Source: CAYRWR01 sp964428015
GTDB taxonomy: Bacteria > Spirochaetota > Brevinematia > Brevinematales > CAYRWR01
Assembly: GCA_964428015.1 (NCBI GenBank)
Contig: CAYRWR010000006.1
Span: 1 to 64,000 of the forward strand
Length of the DNA: 64,000 bases
Direction of reading: 5' to 3'
Below the pieces are notes generated by a model. It did no database searches and was not told the DNA's origin. It was given only the letters and a program-made list of their open reading frames with translations. Of this stretch, positions 7,888 to 17,123 are shown one piece after another; positions within the stretch are counted from its first letter, which is position 1, and every line of letters begins with the position of its first letter. Position numbers and translations under genes: made by a program.

Positions 7888-9072
7888 ATGCCAGAAACCA
7901 GACATTATAAACAGGATCTGTTCGAGATGGTTTCAGTAATGAATGCCATTACAAGTGAACGCAACCTGGATAGACTTTTAAAACTGATTGTCACTTCCGC
8001 GGTGGACATAACCCGTTCTGATGCAGCTTCCCTTTACCTCCTGGAAGGCAACATGCTGGAATTTGTGGTAACGACAAACAAGACCCTGGAAAAACGTATG
8101 GGGATACGTAAATTTGAAGAAAGTTTTAAACCTTTTCATATACCCATTACTACTGATTCTATTTCAGGTTATGTTGCAGCCACCGGTGAAAATCTGAATA
8201 TAAAAGATGTTTATAAGCTGGAAGGATTGCCTTATTCTTTCAATAAAAGTTTTGACGAGAAAAATGATTATCGTGCTAAATCCATGCTCACTATTCCACT
8301 GATTAATCGTCAGGGTGAAATTATCGGTGTACTGCAATTGATGAATAAACTCAATGAACAGAAAAAAGTCACCTATTATCGGGAATATGATATCGAAATA
8401 GCCTGTTCCCTGGGCTCACAGGCGGCTATATCGATAGATAATGTCAGGTTGAATGAAAGACTCAAAGAATCCTACTATGAATCTATCCTGCGCCTCTCCA
8501 CAGCTAATGAATTCCGGGACAATGAGACCGGAGACCATGTAAAAAGGGTCAGTTATTACTGTGAAGCTATAGCGCGTGCCATGAAAGAACCCCCGGAATA
8601 CATCACTAACATAAAATACGCCAGTCCCTTGCACGACATAGGCAAAATTGGTATCCCTGACAATATCTTGAAAAAACCCGGAAAACTCACAGATGAAGAA
8701 TTCAAGATTATGCAGGAACACACCACCATCGGCGATCAAATCCTGGGCCATCCGGATAATGAAATTATTGCATTAGCAAAAGAAGTCACACTATCGCATC
8801 ATGAAAAATGGGATGGGAGCGGGTATCCTCAACATCTTAAAGGTCTGAATATTCCTTTATCCGGAAGGATACTAGCAGTAGCAGATGTATTTGACGCTTT
8901 ATCCAATCCGCGTATTTATAAGCCGGCATATTCTCTGGAAAAAACCTATTCAATTTTAAAAGAGGGTAGAGGTACTCATTTCGACCCGGATATTTTAGAT
9001 GCGTTTTTTAGTATTCAGGAAACCGTGGAAGGGATTTATAATATTTACAAAGACCCAGCCCCTCGGGAATAA
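7888..9072 (+). CDS. GAF-HD-GYP c-di-GMP phosphodiesterase
   Basis: An N-terminal GAF sensor domain (about 15-190) is followed by an HD-GYP domain (about 200-375). The metal and catalytic motifs are all visible: HDIGKIGIPDNIL with KPG, HTTIGDQIL, HHEKWDGSGYP and ADVFDALSN. HD-GYP proteins hydrolyse cyclic di-GMP to GMP/pGpG, and GAF domains bind small ligands. No receiver or TM segment is present, so it is a soluble one-component sensor. A promoter-like pair (TTTACT at 7809-7814, TATACT at 7832-7837, spacer 17 bp) precedes it. Its stop abuts the end of pgpA on the other strand. Confidence 0.92.
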   Translation: MPETRHYKQDLFEMVSVMNAITSERNLDRLLKLIVTSAVDITRSDAASLYLLEGNMLEFVVTTNKTLEKRMGIRKFEESFKPFHIPITTDSISGYVAATGENLNIKDVYKLEGLPYSFNKSFDEKNDYRAKSMLTIPLINRQGEIIGVLQLMNKLNEQKKVTYYREYDIEIACSLGSQAAISIDNVRLNERLKESYYESILRLSTANEFRDNETGDHVKRVSYYCEAIARAMKEPPEYITNIKYASPLHDIGKIGIPDNILKKPGKLTDEEFKIMQEHTTIGDQILGHPDNEIIALAKEVTLSHHEKWDGSGYPQHLKGLNIPLSGRILAVADVFDALSNPRIYKPAYSLEKTYSILKEGRGTHFDPDILDAFFSIQETVEGIYNIYKDPAPRE

Positions 9073-9573
9073 TCAAATAAATGGAAAGAATCTGGGATTT
9101 ATTCGTATAAACTGGAGAAACAGGTTGGCATACACAGCTGCCAGTATATCACCCAGAACTATTCCCACACCACCTTCCAGTTTTTTGGTATGAGCGATAG
9201 GGTAGGGTTTCCAGATATCGAATAGTCTGAACAGGATAAATCCGATCACCAGGTACTTATAGCTCTCTATACTGCCATCAAACGGAAAAGAAATCATGGT
9301 TATCATAAATCCCACTATCTCGTCAATAACAATATGTGGAGAACCTTTTTCTTTGAAAATGTGCTTTTCGGCATAATCTGATAGTGCTACAGCTGCTATC
9401 ACCAATAGAGGTAGGGACAAATAATAGAACAACACATAGGGACTGAGCAGCATGTATATGGCTACCCCTACCAGAGCACCAATGGTACCGGGAAAAAAGG
9501 GAAAATATCCGGTAAAGAATCCCGTTACCAGGAATTCTCCGATTTTATGTCCAAAGGTGTTTTGTTTAGTCAT
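9073..9573 (-). CDS. pgpA: phosphatidylglycerophosphatase A
   Basis: A 166-residue multi-helix membrane protein that removes the phosphate from phosphatidylglycerol phosphate, the second step of phosphatidylglycerol synthesis. Family signatures are GTIGALVG near the N terminus, HIVIDEIVGFMITM in the middle and KPYPIAHTKKLEGGVGIVLGD near the C terminus, in the usual order and length. Its start overlaps the end of pgsA by 8 bp, and PgsA makes its substrate, so the operon order matches the pathway. Confidence 0.9.
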   Translation of the reverse strand: MTKQNTFGHKIGEFLVTGFFTGYFPFFPGTIGALVGVAIYMLLSPYVLFYYLSLPLLVIAAVALSDYAEKHIFKEKGSPHIVIDEIVGFMITMISFPFDGSIESYKYLVIGFILFRLFDIWKPYPIAHTKKLEGGVGIVLGDILAAVYANLFLQFIRINPRFFPFI

Positions 9574-10210
9574 TTCTGCTTCCTGTTTTTTGTTTTAACA
9601 GGTCTTTAATATATCCCAAACTACTGACTATTGTAAATATCACGGTCAGTACTGTCAAACTTAAGGGGACATAATCCAGAAATGAAAATTGTGGAAAAAG
9701 CTGTAAGCGGGTTGTGGAAAGTGACCATTCGGGATGGCCAGAGTTTTCCGAACGGATTCTCATATACATAATGAATACAAGGAGAAGTCCCAGAATCACC
9801 ATTTGAATGACTGTTTTTGCTTTTGCCAGAGGCGTGGTTTTAAATATCAGATTCTTTTTTTTGAAATAATTCCTGATTAAAGTCACACCGATATCCCTGA
9901 TGTAAAGGAGCAGTACTAGCCACCAATAGATATGCAGATCCGGATAAAACATGAACAAAGTAAATAATCCCAAAGTGAGCACTTTATCGGCCAGGGGGTC
10001 CCAATAAGCTCCGAAATCACTTTGCAGAGAGTATTTTCTGGCTATATGTCCATCCAGGATGTCACTGACTGCGGAAATCAGAAAAAGCAGAAAGGCAATA
10101 ACCAATGAAGTCGCAGTATTTAAAATGATAAAGATAATAATGACGGGCACCAGGAAGATTCTTAGAATTGTTAGTACATTAGGTATATTCCATTCAAAAT
10201 TAGTATTCAT
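9566..10210 (-). CDS. pgsA: CDP-diacylglycerol-glycerol-3-phosphate phosphatidyltransferase
   Basis: Makes phosphatidylglycerol phosphate from CDP-diacylglycerol and glycerol 3-phosphate in the inner membrane. It carries the complete CDP-alcohol phosphatidyltransferase motif, beginning DILDGHIARKYSLQSDFG and ending DPLADK, and about five to six hydrophobic segments. The opening NIPNVLTILRI is typical of PgsA. The start is placed at the ATG at 10210, preceded by GGGGAAAA; the in-frame start at 10231 would add seven residues and deeper overlap with rimO. A second enzyme of this superfamily lies at 53171-53797; gene context favours this copy as the true PgsA. Confidence 0.88.
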   Translation of the reverse strand: MNTNFEWNIPNVLTILRIFLVPVIIIFIILNTATSLVIAFLLFLISAVSDILDGHIARKYSLQSDFGAYWDPLADKVLTLGLFTLFMFYPDLHIYWWLVLLLYIRDIGVTLIRNYFKKKNLIFKTTPLAKAKTVIQMVILGLLLVFIMYMRIRSENSGHPEWSLSTTRLQLFPQFSFLDYVPLSLTVLTVIFTIVSSLGYIKDLLKQKTGSRND

Positions 10211-11534
10211 GAAGTTTTCCCCAAAGATCATTCTGGTCTTTTATTCCAGTTACCATCACGGGAAAAAGAGTTAATGATTCAAATTCTTCAGCATTGATTT
10301 CCACCCATATGGCGCCATCAATATCAGGAGCATCAAAGCGGGAACGGCAAATCAAATAGGAACGTCCTTCCCATTCTTCCATGATTCCATCATTAATACA
10401 ATCCAGTATTCTACCTAGTTGAAGGGACAAAAGATCTTTGGAAATAGATGATTGGAGAAGCATGAGCTGATCCATGCGTTTTTGAGCTTGCTTATGGTTT
10501 ATTTTGCCAGGTAGTGAAAAAGCACCGGTGCCCTCTTCATCAGAATACAGGAAAAACCCAACCCGGTTTAATCGAGCCTCAATGAGGAAATCAGACAGTA
10601 AATCAACATCCTTCTGTGTTTCCCCAGGGAAACCAATGATAAAAGTACTGCGGATGGCAAGATCAGGTACAATTTCCCGCATTTCCCTGAGCATAGCCAG
10701 ATATTGGCTGTGGTCACCGGGACGATTCATAGCCTGGAGAACTGCTGGACTGGCATGTTGTAAAGGTATATCTATATAATGACATAGATTGGGATATCGT
10801 GTCATCAGAACAGCTATTTCACGAAGAATAGGGTGGGGGAAAAGATATAATAATCTGACCCATGGTATCGGTAATGACAGGAGGTTTTCCAGTAATATAA
10901 TTAGATTTGTAGCTGAATCCAGATCATCACCATACGAGCAAAGGTCTTCTCCAATCAGAATTATTTCCTGGACTCCCTGATCCAGCAGAAAAGATGCTTC
11001 TGTCAGAATGTCTTCAATGGGTCTGCTGCGTAGATTTCCTCTGATCCCGGGTATAGCACAGAAGGAGCAGCGCCGGTCACAGCCTTCGGATATCTTGAGG
11101 TAAGCGTAGTTCATCCCAGAAAAGACCAGATCTCGGTCAGAAGAACCTTTGGTATCTTTAAAATCACCCTGATCAATCAAAGAGGTTTGTGTACTGTGAA
11201 TTGCTTCGGATATAATGGAAGGGTTTCTAACACCCATAATAGTATCGATTTCCGGTATCAGCTTTCTGATTTCCAGGTCATATCTCTCAGTAAGACAGCC
11301 TGTCACAATGAGTTTTAATTCCGGCCGACTCTTCTTCATCTCTGCATATGTTAAGATAGCATTAATGGATTCCTGCTTGGCATCATCAATGAAGCCACAA
11401 GTATTGACTATTATGGCATCTGCTTCATCGGGATCAGATGTAATACTATTATCTGCTGTTCTTAAACTATGCAGCATCCTTTCCGCGTCTACCAGAGCTT
11501 TAGGACATCCCAGTGCATCCAGGAATATTTTCAT
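10200..11534 (-). CDS. rimO: ribosomal protein S12 methylthiotransferase
   Basis: Radical-SAM methylthiotransferase that modifies an aspartate of ribosomal protein S12. The N-terminal UPF0004 domain has the three cluster cysteines Cys10 (ALGC), Cys46 (NTCGF) and Cys80 (TGCLTE). The radical-SAM cluster is CDRRCSFC (152-159), and a TRAM domain closes the protein (about 375-444). The lead phrase DALGCPKALVDAERM with the GCDRRCSFC form fits RimO rather than MiaB. It overlaps pgsA by 11 bp and the upstream rodZ-like gene by 1 bp (TAATG). Adjacent rimO and pgsA are also known in other phyla. Confidence 0.93.
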   Translation of the reverse strand: MKIFLDALGCPKALVDAERMLHSLRTADNSITSDPDEADAIIVNTCGFIDDAKQESINAILTYAEMKKSRPELKLIVTGCLTERYDLEIRKLIPEIDTIMGVRNPSIISEAIHSTQTSLIDQGDFKDTKGSSDRDLVFSGMNYAYLKISEGCDRRCSFCAIPGIRGNLRSRPIEDILTEASFLLDQGVQEIILIGEDLCSYGDDLDSATNLIILLENLLSLPIPWVRLLYLFPHPILREIAVLMTRYPNLCHYIDIPLQHASPAVLQAMNRPGDHSQYLAMLREMREIVPDLAIRSTFIIGFPGETQKDVDLLSDFLIEARLNRVGFFLYSDEEGTGAFSLPGKINHKQAQKRMDQLMLLQSSISKDLLSLQLGRILDCINDGIMEEWEGRSYLICRSRFDAPDIDGAIWVEINAEEFESLTLFPVMVTGIKDQNDLWGKLHEY

Positions 11535-12616
11535 TATTTAAGCATCGCCCTGACCAGAGTAAATTTTCCATTATTATTTTTCCAATAGAAGACACTTTTA
11601 TTGGCTTCACCCCAGCTTCCACCCTTTTCTTCCTGGTTCTGGGCATGAATCTCAGCGGCACCGGCATTAGCCAATAACAATAGCAGCCTGTCATTGAATT
11701 CCAAATTGATAGTCTGGCCTTTATTGTATTCTTCCTGTTTACTTTCAGCTTCATCGGTTTGATATTCCATCCATAAAGTACCAACTACCTGAATAGAAAT
11801 TTTGGCTTTTTCTTTGATGTCAACGGTATAGAGTTCTGATTCACTGAGTATGTAGTCTTTATAGGCAGCAATGGAGTCGGATCCCTGTATGGGCTGCTTC
11901 ATATCATCTTCATTTAACAGACTAAGAGAAATTTTTATCCCGTCTTTTCCCAGTTTAAAAACTTCAAAACTCATGTCATTGATGTCATTATTATCAGTAT
12001 CTGCACTGAACACACCGCCTTCTTTAAGGCTGAATTTCTTTTTATTGATAAGGAATTCCAGAGTATGTGCAGATGCAATTTTTTGCAATCCAATCTGAAT
12101 ATTCTTGTTGGTAATATTAATAATATCACCAATAACAAAGAGCTGAGTGGAAATAGATTCTACCTGGGTAATATCATAATTGAAAATTAAGGGCTGCCTG
12201 CTGGGAGTATTTACTTCATTGGCTTTGCGTGAAATACTGGAAATAATCATAATCAAAAGGAAAAGACCTACTACTGAACCGCCAATAATACCCAGAAGTT
12301 TTGGATTGATATTGATAAGTTGTTTTTTTTGAGCTCCTACCAGTTCTTCCAAAGGAGCATCCTGTTCAATGCGCATCTGACGGCGGTACATAGAAAGAAC
12401 GTGTTCCTTATCCAATTCCAGGGCCTCAGAATAGGTAGCCAGGAATCCCAGAATATAAGTGTCTCCGGGAAAAATTTCGAACTGATTTCCTTCCAGAGAT
12501 TCCAGATAACGTTTGGAAATATTAGTTTCACGGGCTATCTCATCGATAGATACACCTTTTTCTCTGCGTGCTTCTTTTAGATATTCGCCCAGGCTGATTT
12601 TTTCATTCATTGACAT
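11534..12616 (-). CDS. RodZ-like HTH membrane protein
   Basis: A 360-residue protein with an N-terminal Cro/CI-type helix-turn-helix (about 8-72: LGEYLKEARREKGVSIDEIA then NISKRYLESLEGNQF), the layout of RodZ/YmfM. A linker, one TM helix (about 112-132) and an extracytoplasmic domain ending in a DUF4115-like beta-rich segment follow. RodZ links the MreB cytoskeleton to cell-wall synthesis and sets cell shape; no mreB is visible in this window. First gene of the rimO-pgsA-pgpA operon, with GGAGG before the ATG and a good promoter. Confidence 0.85.
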   Translation of the reverse strand: MSMNEKISLGEYLKEARREKGVSIDEIARETNISKRYLESLEGNQFEIFPGDTYILGFLATYSEALELDKEHVLSMYRRQMRIEQDAPLEELVGAQKKQLININPKLLGIIGGSVVGLFLLIMIISSISRKANEVNTPSRQPLIFNYDITQVESISTQLFVIGDIINITNKNIQIGLQKIASAHTLEFLINKKKFSLKEGGVFSADTDNNDINDMSFEVFKLGKDGIKISLSLLNEDDMKQPIQGSDSIAAYKDYILSESELYTVDIKEKAKISIQVVGTLWMEYQTDEAESKQEEYNKGQTINLEFNDRLLLLLANAGAAEIHAQNQEEKGGSWGEANKSVFYWKNNNGKFTLVRAMLK

Positions 12617-12638
12617 GAATCTCCTCCAAATGATGATA

Positions 12639-12667
12639 ATTATAAGGTGTAATTAGTATATTGACAA
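12639..12667 (-). promoter_or_regulatory. sigma70-type promoter of the rodZ-rimO-pgsA-pgpA operon
   Basis: On the minus strand TTGTCA (12667-12662) and TATAAT (12644-12639) with a 17 bp spacer, just upstream of the RodZ-like start at 12616. Confidence 0.8.
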
Positions 12668-12812
12668 GTATTTAAAAGAATAAAAGCGCGAACAGGAGCC
12701 TTGGAAATAATGTGATATATGTGCGCATAAATACTCCTGTTTTTCTTCTTTGGAACTTGCTAAATTTAGGACTTACGTTAAAATATGATAATATTAATTT
12801 TTGGAGAACCCT

Positions 12813-13250
12813 ATGAGAAGAATAATATTATCTTTGTTTTCTCTCACTTTATTAGTAGCTGCCTGTAATGGAGGCAAGAATAAAGCAAATTCAACCAATG
12901 CAGTAAACGTACAAGATCAGTCAGAAGACTATTTAAAAGTGATTACAATAAAAAGCGGACAGAAAGTCGTAATAGATAACCCTCAGACTTTTATTGAAAT
13001 TGGAATCCTGTTTAATCATGCACAAAAGCAATGGACTTTAGATTTGCAGCAGAACACCAATCTGATTCAGGAAGAATATCAGGATAAGAAACGGGAAGAG
13101 TTCTATAAGAGTTTTGGAATTACCGAGTCCGATGTGGCAGTCTACAACCAGAATCATTATAATGAAATCGAAGAATTTCTGGCAAATAATGAAGCTTTTC
13201 GAGAAGCTTATCACGCTTCTGCATACAGCGAATATGATGAAAATTACTAA
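12813..13250 (+). CDS. small hypothetical lipoprotein
   Basis: A 145-residue lipoprotein: signal peptide followed by lipobox LVAAC (Cys at about 18). The mature part is polar, with a short beta-rich stretch (VITIKSGQKVVI), helical segments and a Tyr/Glu-rich tail. I do not recognise a family. The start is the ATG at 12813, which has TTGGAG at good spacing; that TTG was an earlier alternative start. It is first in a rightward run with exbD (22 bp gap), tonB and the fliL-like gene, so it may be an accessory part of that machine (inference). Confidence 0.7.
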   Translation: MRRIILSLFSLTLLVAACNGGKNKANSTNAVNVQDQSEDYLKVITIKSGQKVVIDNPQTFIEIGILFNHAQKQWTLDLQQNTNLIQEEYQDKKREEFYKSFGITESDVAVYNQNHYNEIEEFLANNEAFREAYHASAYSEYDENY

Positions 13251-13272
13251 AAACAATGGTTAGGAATGAGTC

Positions 13273-13680
13273 ATGAAAATTAAAAGATATGCTCAATCCA
13301 AAGCCACTCTGGATATGACTCCGGTCATTGATATTGTTTTTCAGCTTTTACTATTTTTTATGATTGCGTCTGTATATATCAAAACATCTGCCATTAATGT
13401 AAATTTGCCTGAAGCGGCCACATCTGATGCCCAACCAAACCGTGAAGCTGTGGTTACACTGTATAAAAATAGCGCAATGACCTTGAATGATACTGCTGTT
13501 ACCAAACAAAACCTGGGAAAACTGATTAAAGATATGTATATTGCGGATAAGACTCTGGTGGTAACCATAAGAGGCGACTCCGGTGTAAGCTACGGTGAAC
13601 TGATTGATGTGATGGATATTATCAGGCTTACCGGAATAAAAAAAATAAGCCTGGCTACCAAACAAAAAGACGCACCCTAG
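13273..13680 (+). CDS. ExbD/TolR-family energy-transduction protein
   Basis: A 135-residue protein with the standard layout: short cytoplasmic start, one TM helix (about 18-37), periplasmic domain. The TM contains the conserved proton-path Asp in DMTPVIDIVFQLLLFFMI, and the C-terminal domain has the VTIRGD-GVSYGELIDVMD motif. ExbD/TolR work with an ExbB/TolQ channel to couple the proton gradient to a TonB or TolA partner. No ExbB/TolQ gene is adjacent, which is unusual since they are normally paired; TonB follows instead. Confidence 0.92.
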   Translation: MKIKRYAQSKATLDMTPVIDIVFQLLLFFMIASVYIKTSAINVNLPEAATSDAQPNREAVVTLYKNSAMTLNDTAVTKQNLGKLIKDMYIADKTLVVTIRGDSGVSYGELIDVMDIIRLTGIKKISLATKQKDAP

Positions 13681-13688
13681 AATATCAC

Positions 13689-13717
13689 TTGCGAATTTAT
13701 TTTTTTAAGTGTATATT
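13689..13717 (+). promoter_or_regulatory. sigma70-type promoter of tonB and fliL-like genes
   Basis: TTGCGA (13689-13694) and TATATT (13712-13717) with a 17 bp spacer. It lies in the 100 bp gap after exbD, so TonB and the FliL-like protein can be made separately from ExbD. Confidence 0.65.
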
Positions 13718-13783
13718 ATATCAGAAACCTGTGTCTGCTGGTGTTTATAAGATGTGTTTTTGAATAATAGCAGAGGGAAACTG

Positions 13784-14653
13784 ATGCAGGATATTCGCCA
13801 TTTTAACTTAAAAAATACTTTGATCATATCATTGGTTATTCACATTCTGATTGTAGTTATTTTCAGTATAACCATACGCAAAAATCCAATGGAAGAACTG
13901 ATCCAACCGGTGGAAGTGACTATAGAATCCGTGGCGGACAGCATGTCTGACGGAATGAGCCAGCAATTGAATAATATTCAGCATTCTCAGGCCCCGGTTT
14001 TAAATAAGCCAGTCAAGCCGGATGATGCCACTCCGGTACTACCGGATAAGACACTTCCGGTAAAAAAGAACATTAAAAACCAGGATAAAAAAATTCTGGA
14101 GGAATCCTTTAAAAAACAGAACCCTGAAACTACAAAAAATATGTTGAAAGAAAAAGTTGTAGCTAAGACCGGCCCCAAATTTGATCCCAATAAAATTGAC
14201 ATCAATAACTCCGATCAGGAAATGAGTCAGATTCTAAACAAAGAAGAAAAGAATAACCTTGCCGATACTGGGCAGAATCAGATGAATGATGACATATCAA
14301 AAATTTTGGATGAAGACGGCAATAATAGCAGTAAGAATAATTCAGCGGTTCCAGATAATGATCCATTAAAAGGGGCAGACTGGAGTGCGGCTCCCAGAAA
14401 AACCCTGTTCTTTCCTGACATAGCTTCCAAGATACCGGAAGAATACAAGAAGAAGGGTCAAAATTATATTATTAAAATGCGGATTTCATTTGATAAAAAT
14501 GGTCTTGCGGTTAAGACGGAGATTATCAGGACTTCCGGTGACCCCATGATAGATTCAATTTTCCAGACTGAATTAAGAAAGATAAAAGTTGAAGCAATCA
14601 ACCGGGAAAGAGTGGATGAAGTGGTTAAAACTTTTACCATTTCTGTAAAGTAA
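13784..14653 (+). CDS. TonB-family protein
   Basis: A 289-residue energy transducer with an N-terminal membrane anchor (about 15-37), a Pro/Lys/Asp-rich periplasmic spacer and a C-terminal TonB domain (about 210-289) with KMRISFDKNGLAVKTEIIRTSGDP. TonB proteins carry proton-motive energy to outer-membrane receptors. The ATG at 13784 was chosen because AGAGGG precedes it; an upstream in-frame GTG at 13754 lacks one. The stop overlaps the next start (TAATG). A receptor-like barrel is encoded at 47055-48644 as one possible client. Confidence 0.8.
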   Translation: MQDIRHFNLKNTLIISLVIHILIVVIFSITIRKNPMEELIQPVEVTIESVADSMSDGMSQQLNNIQHSQAPVLNKPVKPDDATPVLPDKTLPVKKNIKNQDKKILEESFKKQNPETTKNMLKEKVVAKTGPKFDPNKIDINNSDQEMSQILNKEEKNNLADTGQNQMNDDISKILDEDGNNSSKNNSAVPDNDPLKGADWSAAPRKTLFFPDIASKIPEEYKKKGQNYIIKMRISFDKNGLAVKTEIIRTSGDPMIDSIFQTELRKIKVEAINRERVDEVVKTFTISVK

Positions 14654-15129
14654 TGATAATGTCCGAAAAAAACAACAAACGTCCATTCTGGATTATTCTA
14701 TTGATATTAGGGGCAGTAGGTGCTTTAAGCCCCTATGTCTACAAAAAAGTCCTGCATTTTTCCATCAGTAAAAAGTTAAAAGACAAATATTTATCCCAGA
14801 CACTTACAGTGCCAATCACAGTTCCTTTTCCACTACTACTGGTTAGGCTGCAGGCTTCAAAAACTACCATACTATCTATAAGGTTCGGCTTGGCTATTAA
14901 TCCTAAAATCCAGAACAAAGGTGAAGAAGTACTTCAGAAAAAGGAAATGATTCTTTCAATGGTTTCAAATTCACTTTCTTCGTATAGGCCTGAAATAATA
15001 AGGAAACCTGAAAAAAAAATAGAATGGAAAGAAAACATTATAAAACAGCTTAATGAAAAACTAATTAATGATCAGATTAGTGAGCTATATTTTGAAGAAT
15101 TTCTTATAATGGAACCGGGAAAAAATTAA
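14653..15129 (+). CDS. FliL-like single-TM protein
   Basis: A 158-residue protein with a short basic cytoplasmic tail, one TM helix (about 12-30) and a C-terminal domain that resembles FliL: paired strands, then the end pattern IIKQLNEKLINDQISELYFEEF, close to the ...LN..L...-I--VYF--F pattern of FliL. FliL forms rings around flagellar MotAB stators. No flagellar gene is nearby; it is instead co-translated with TonB and near ExbD, whose stators are related to MotAB. A supporting role for a TonB-type motor is my inference. The FliL match rests on the pattern alone. Confidence 0.55.
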   Translation: MIMSEKNNKRPFWIILLILGAVGALSPYVYKKVLHFSISKKLKDKYLSQTLTVPITVPFPLLLVRLQASKTTILSIRFGLAINPKIQNKGEEVLQKKEMILSMVSNSLSSYRPEIIRKPEKKIEWKENIIKQLNEKLINDQISELYFEEFLIMEPGKN

Positions 15130-17042
15130 TAGGTATGAAAATGCATAATTTTTATCAATCCTGAAGAAGGTGCGGTAAGAATAATCTGCTCGTTCTGATC
15201 ATTCACGGTATAGGAAAAAGTGATTTTATCAATTACATATTTACTGGCACGATTAACAGTCATGGATAGAGATCTTTTGCCAAAATTCATACTGGCAAAA
15301 CTATCCGGAATGGGCATGTGTGCAAACCCCAAGGCGGCTTTAATTAGAGCTGCCGCTTCCTGAATATCCGGTCCTAATAAAGTGTATTCACTCTGTAGTC
15401 GCGAATAATAGACCTCGGTTTCTCTGACTGCGGCATAATGAAATACTTCTCTCTTTTTATTCTGCAGGCTGGCCAATGGATTTATAATGCCCATCTTAAA
15501 GTTAAAGTAGGATTCCAGTCCCATACCCGGTACAGGTGCTGGCAGCTTAGTGAGATAAGGTTTAAACATAAAACCTTTAGAGCCTTTATATTCCACTTCG
15601 ATCCAGGTGCCTACCATGCCGTCAGCAGCTACAGGTTTCTTTTTAGAGGTGGAGATTACTGTGACCTGTTCCCCATAGGGTATAGTGTATATTATCTTTG
15701 AGTCAATTTCAGCGGTTTTCATCAGATCCAGTCCGGGATAGGCAATGACAGACAGTATTTCATCTTTTTTATATTCTCGTGATAAATCATAATCCTGCTT
15801 CCAGATAGCTGTTCCGTTTTTTGCTATGTAACTGAGTGTAAAGACAGAACCCTCTCTGGTCAGTATCCTGGCATAATCATCCTGAAAATCTGAAGCGGCC
15901 AGGAATACCGGTTTAAACATGAACTGACCTCTGGTGTTGATAAAACCGAAACGTTTATTGACCTCTACACGGGCCAGACCTTCCTGAAAAGGGTAAATCC
16001 ATTGAAAATTAGTGGAAATATCAAAATTTCCGTTGATAAAAAGTAATCCGGGGTGGCGGTCTTTCCAGACAACAGCTGTGCCATTATAAAAAGGGGAAAT
16101 AGAATCAAATTGAGGTTCCACTATAGGCTGGCCCTTTTTGTTGATAACGCCCCATTTGCCTCCCCGGTACTCCCCGCCTTCGGAGTAGGAGCCTTTGTTT
16201 ACCAGGGCCAGCCCGCCTTCAAAATCACCGACTACACTGTAAATCTGGGGAACTACTTCTGCTCCGGAACTGTCTACAAAACCCCAGTAATAGGAATTCC
16301 TCACTTTAGCCATACCTTCATGGTAATAGCCAAGCTCTGAATAACGCAGATTAGTAATGGCTTGGCCCTTGGGGTCCATAAAAGCCCAGGAAGATTCATT
16401 GTTGAAAATTACCGCAGCCCGAGACGATGAAAATGGTTTAGCCTGTTTAAAAATCGGAGCAAAAAAGTACGAATTCTTTCGGGTAATAAATCCGTATTTT
16501 TCTTCCGGATAATACTGGTTAGGATCCTGGATTTTCACTTTTACAACAGCCAATCCTTCCTGGAAACTGCTGGCCCAGAGATAATTGGTGGATATAACCA
16601 GTTTACCTTCAGTATTGATAAATCCATATTTTTCACCCACACGAATCAATGCCATTTCTTCTCGGAAATCCTGGACTTCATCAAAAATGGGTTGTTCTAT
16701 CAATTTACCGCTCTGATCTATAAATGTCCATTTGTCCTGAATATTTACCCGGCAAAATCCGTTTTTAAAATCCATGGCTTTATCAAAACGGGGGTAAAAA
16801 ACAGTCCTTCCGGTGGAATCCACAAACCCTAATAATTCAGTATCATTTTTATATAGCATCACCTTACCCATATTTCCACTAAATGGGTAGGCATAATCGA
16901 ATTGCGGTTCACATATGATTTTTCCTGTGGAATTAATGTAACCCCACTTACCCAGAATGTTAACCGGGTACAGGACTTCTGCGCTGGTGAAAGAATAGGA
17001 AAGCAGGAAAAAGGAAAATAAAATCAGCCCTAATAATCTCAT
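15126..17042 (-). CDS. exported WG-repeat protein with SH3-like domain
   Basis: A signal peptide (about 1-22) is followed by roughly ten WG/KWG beta-repeats (about 30-400), seen as repeated blocks like KWGYINSTGKIICEPQFD and YGFINTEGKLVIS. Next is a bacterial SH3-like domain (about 415-490: YGEQVTVIS then WIEVEYKGSKGFMFKPYL) and a C-terminal domain (about 500-638) not recognised. WG repeats are common in Leptospira and other spirochaetes and are probably for binding at the cell surface; SH3b domains often bind cell wall. The ATG at 17042 is preferred over the GTG at 17048 because of CAGGAG. The stop overlaps the fliL-like stop. Confidence 0.82.
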   Translation of the reverse strand: MRLLGLILFSFFLLSYSFTSAEVLYPVNILGKWGYINSTGKIICEPQFDYAYPFSGNMGKVMLYKNDTELLGFVDSTGRTVFYPRFDKAMDFKNGFCRVNIQDKWTFIDQSGKLIEQPIFDEVQDFREEMALIRVGEKYGFINTEGKLVISTNYLWASSFQEGLAVVKVKIQDPNQYYPEEKYGFITRKNSYFFAPIFKQAKPFSSSRAAVIFNNESSWAFMDPKGQAITNLRYSELGYYHEGMAKVRNSYYWGFVDSSGAEVVPQIYSVVGDFEGGLALVNKGSYSEGGEYRGGKWGVINKKGQPIVEPQFDSISPFYNGTAVVWKDRHPGLLFINGNFDISTNFQWIYPFQEGLARVEVNKRFGFINTRGQFMFKPVFLAASDFQDDYARILTREGSVFTLSYIAKNGTAIWKQDYDLSREYKKDEILSVIAYPGLDLMKTAEIDSKIIYTIPYGEQVTVISTSKKKPVAADGMVGTWIEVEYKGSKGFMFKPYLTKLPAPVPGMGLESYFNFKMGIINPLASLQNKKREVFHYAAVRETEVYYSRLQSEYTLLGPDIQEAAALIKAALGFAHMPIPDSFASMNFGKRSLSMTVNRASKYVIDKITFSYTVNDQNEQIILTAPSSGLIKIMHFHTY

Positions 17043-17123
17043 TATCACTCCTGAGAGGCATTAATTTTAATAGTATACAGAAAAAATGGCAAGTGGATGT
17101 CAGTCTTGTGAATGAGTTGGGCG

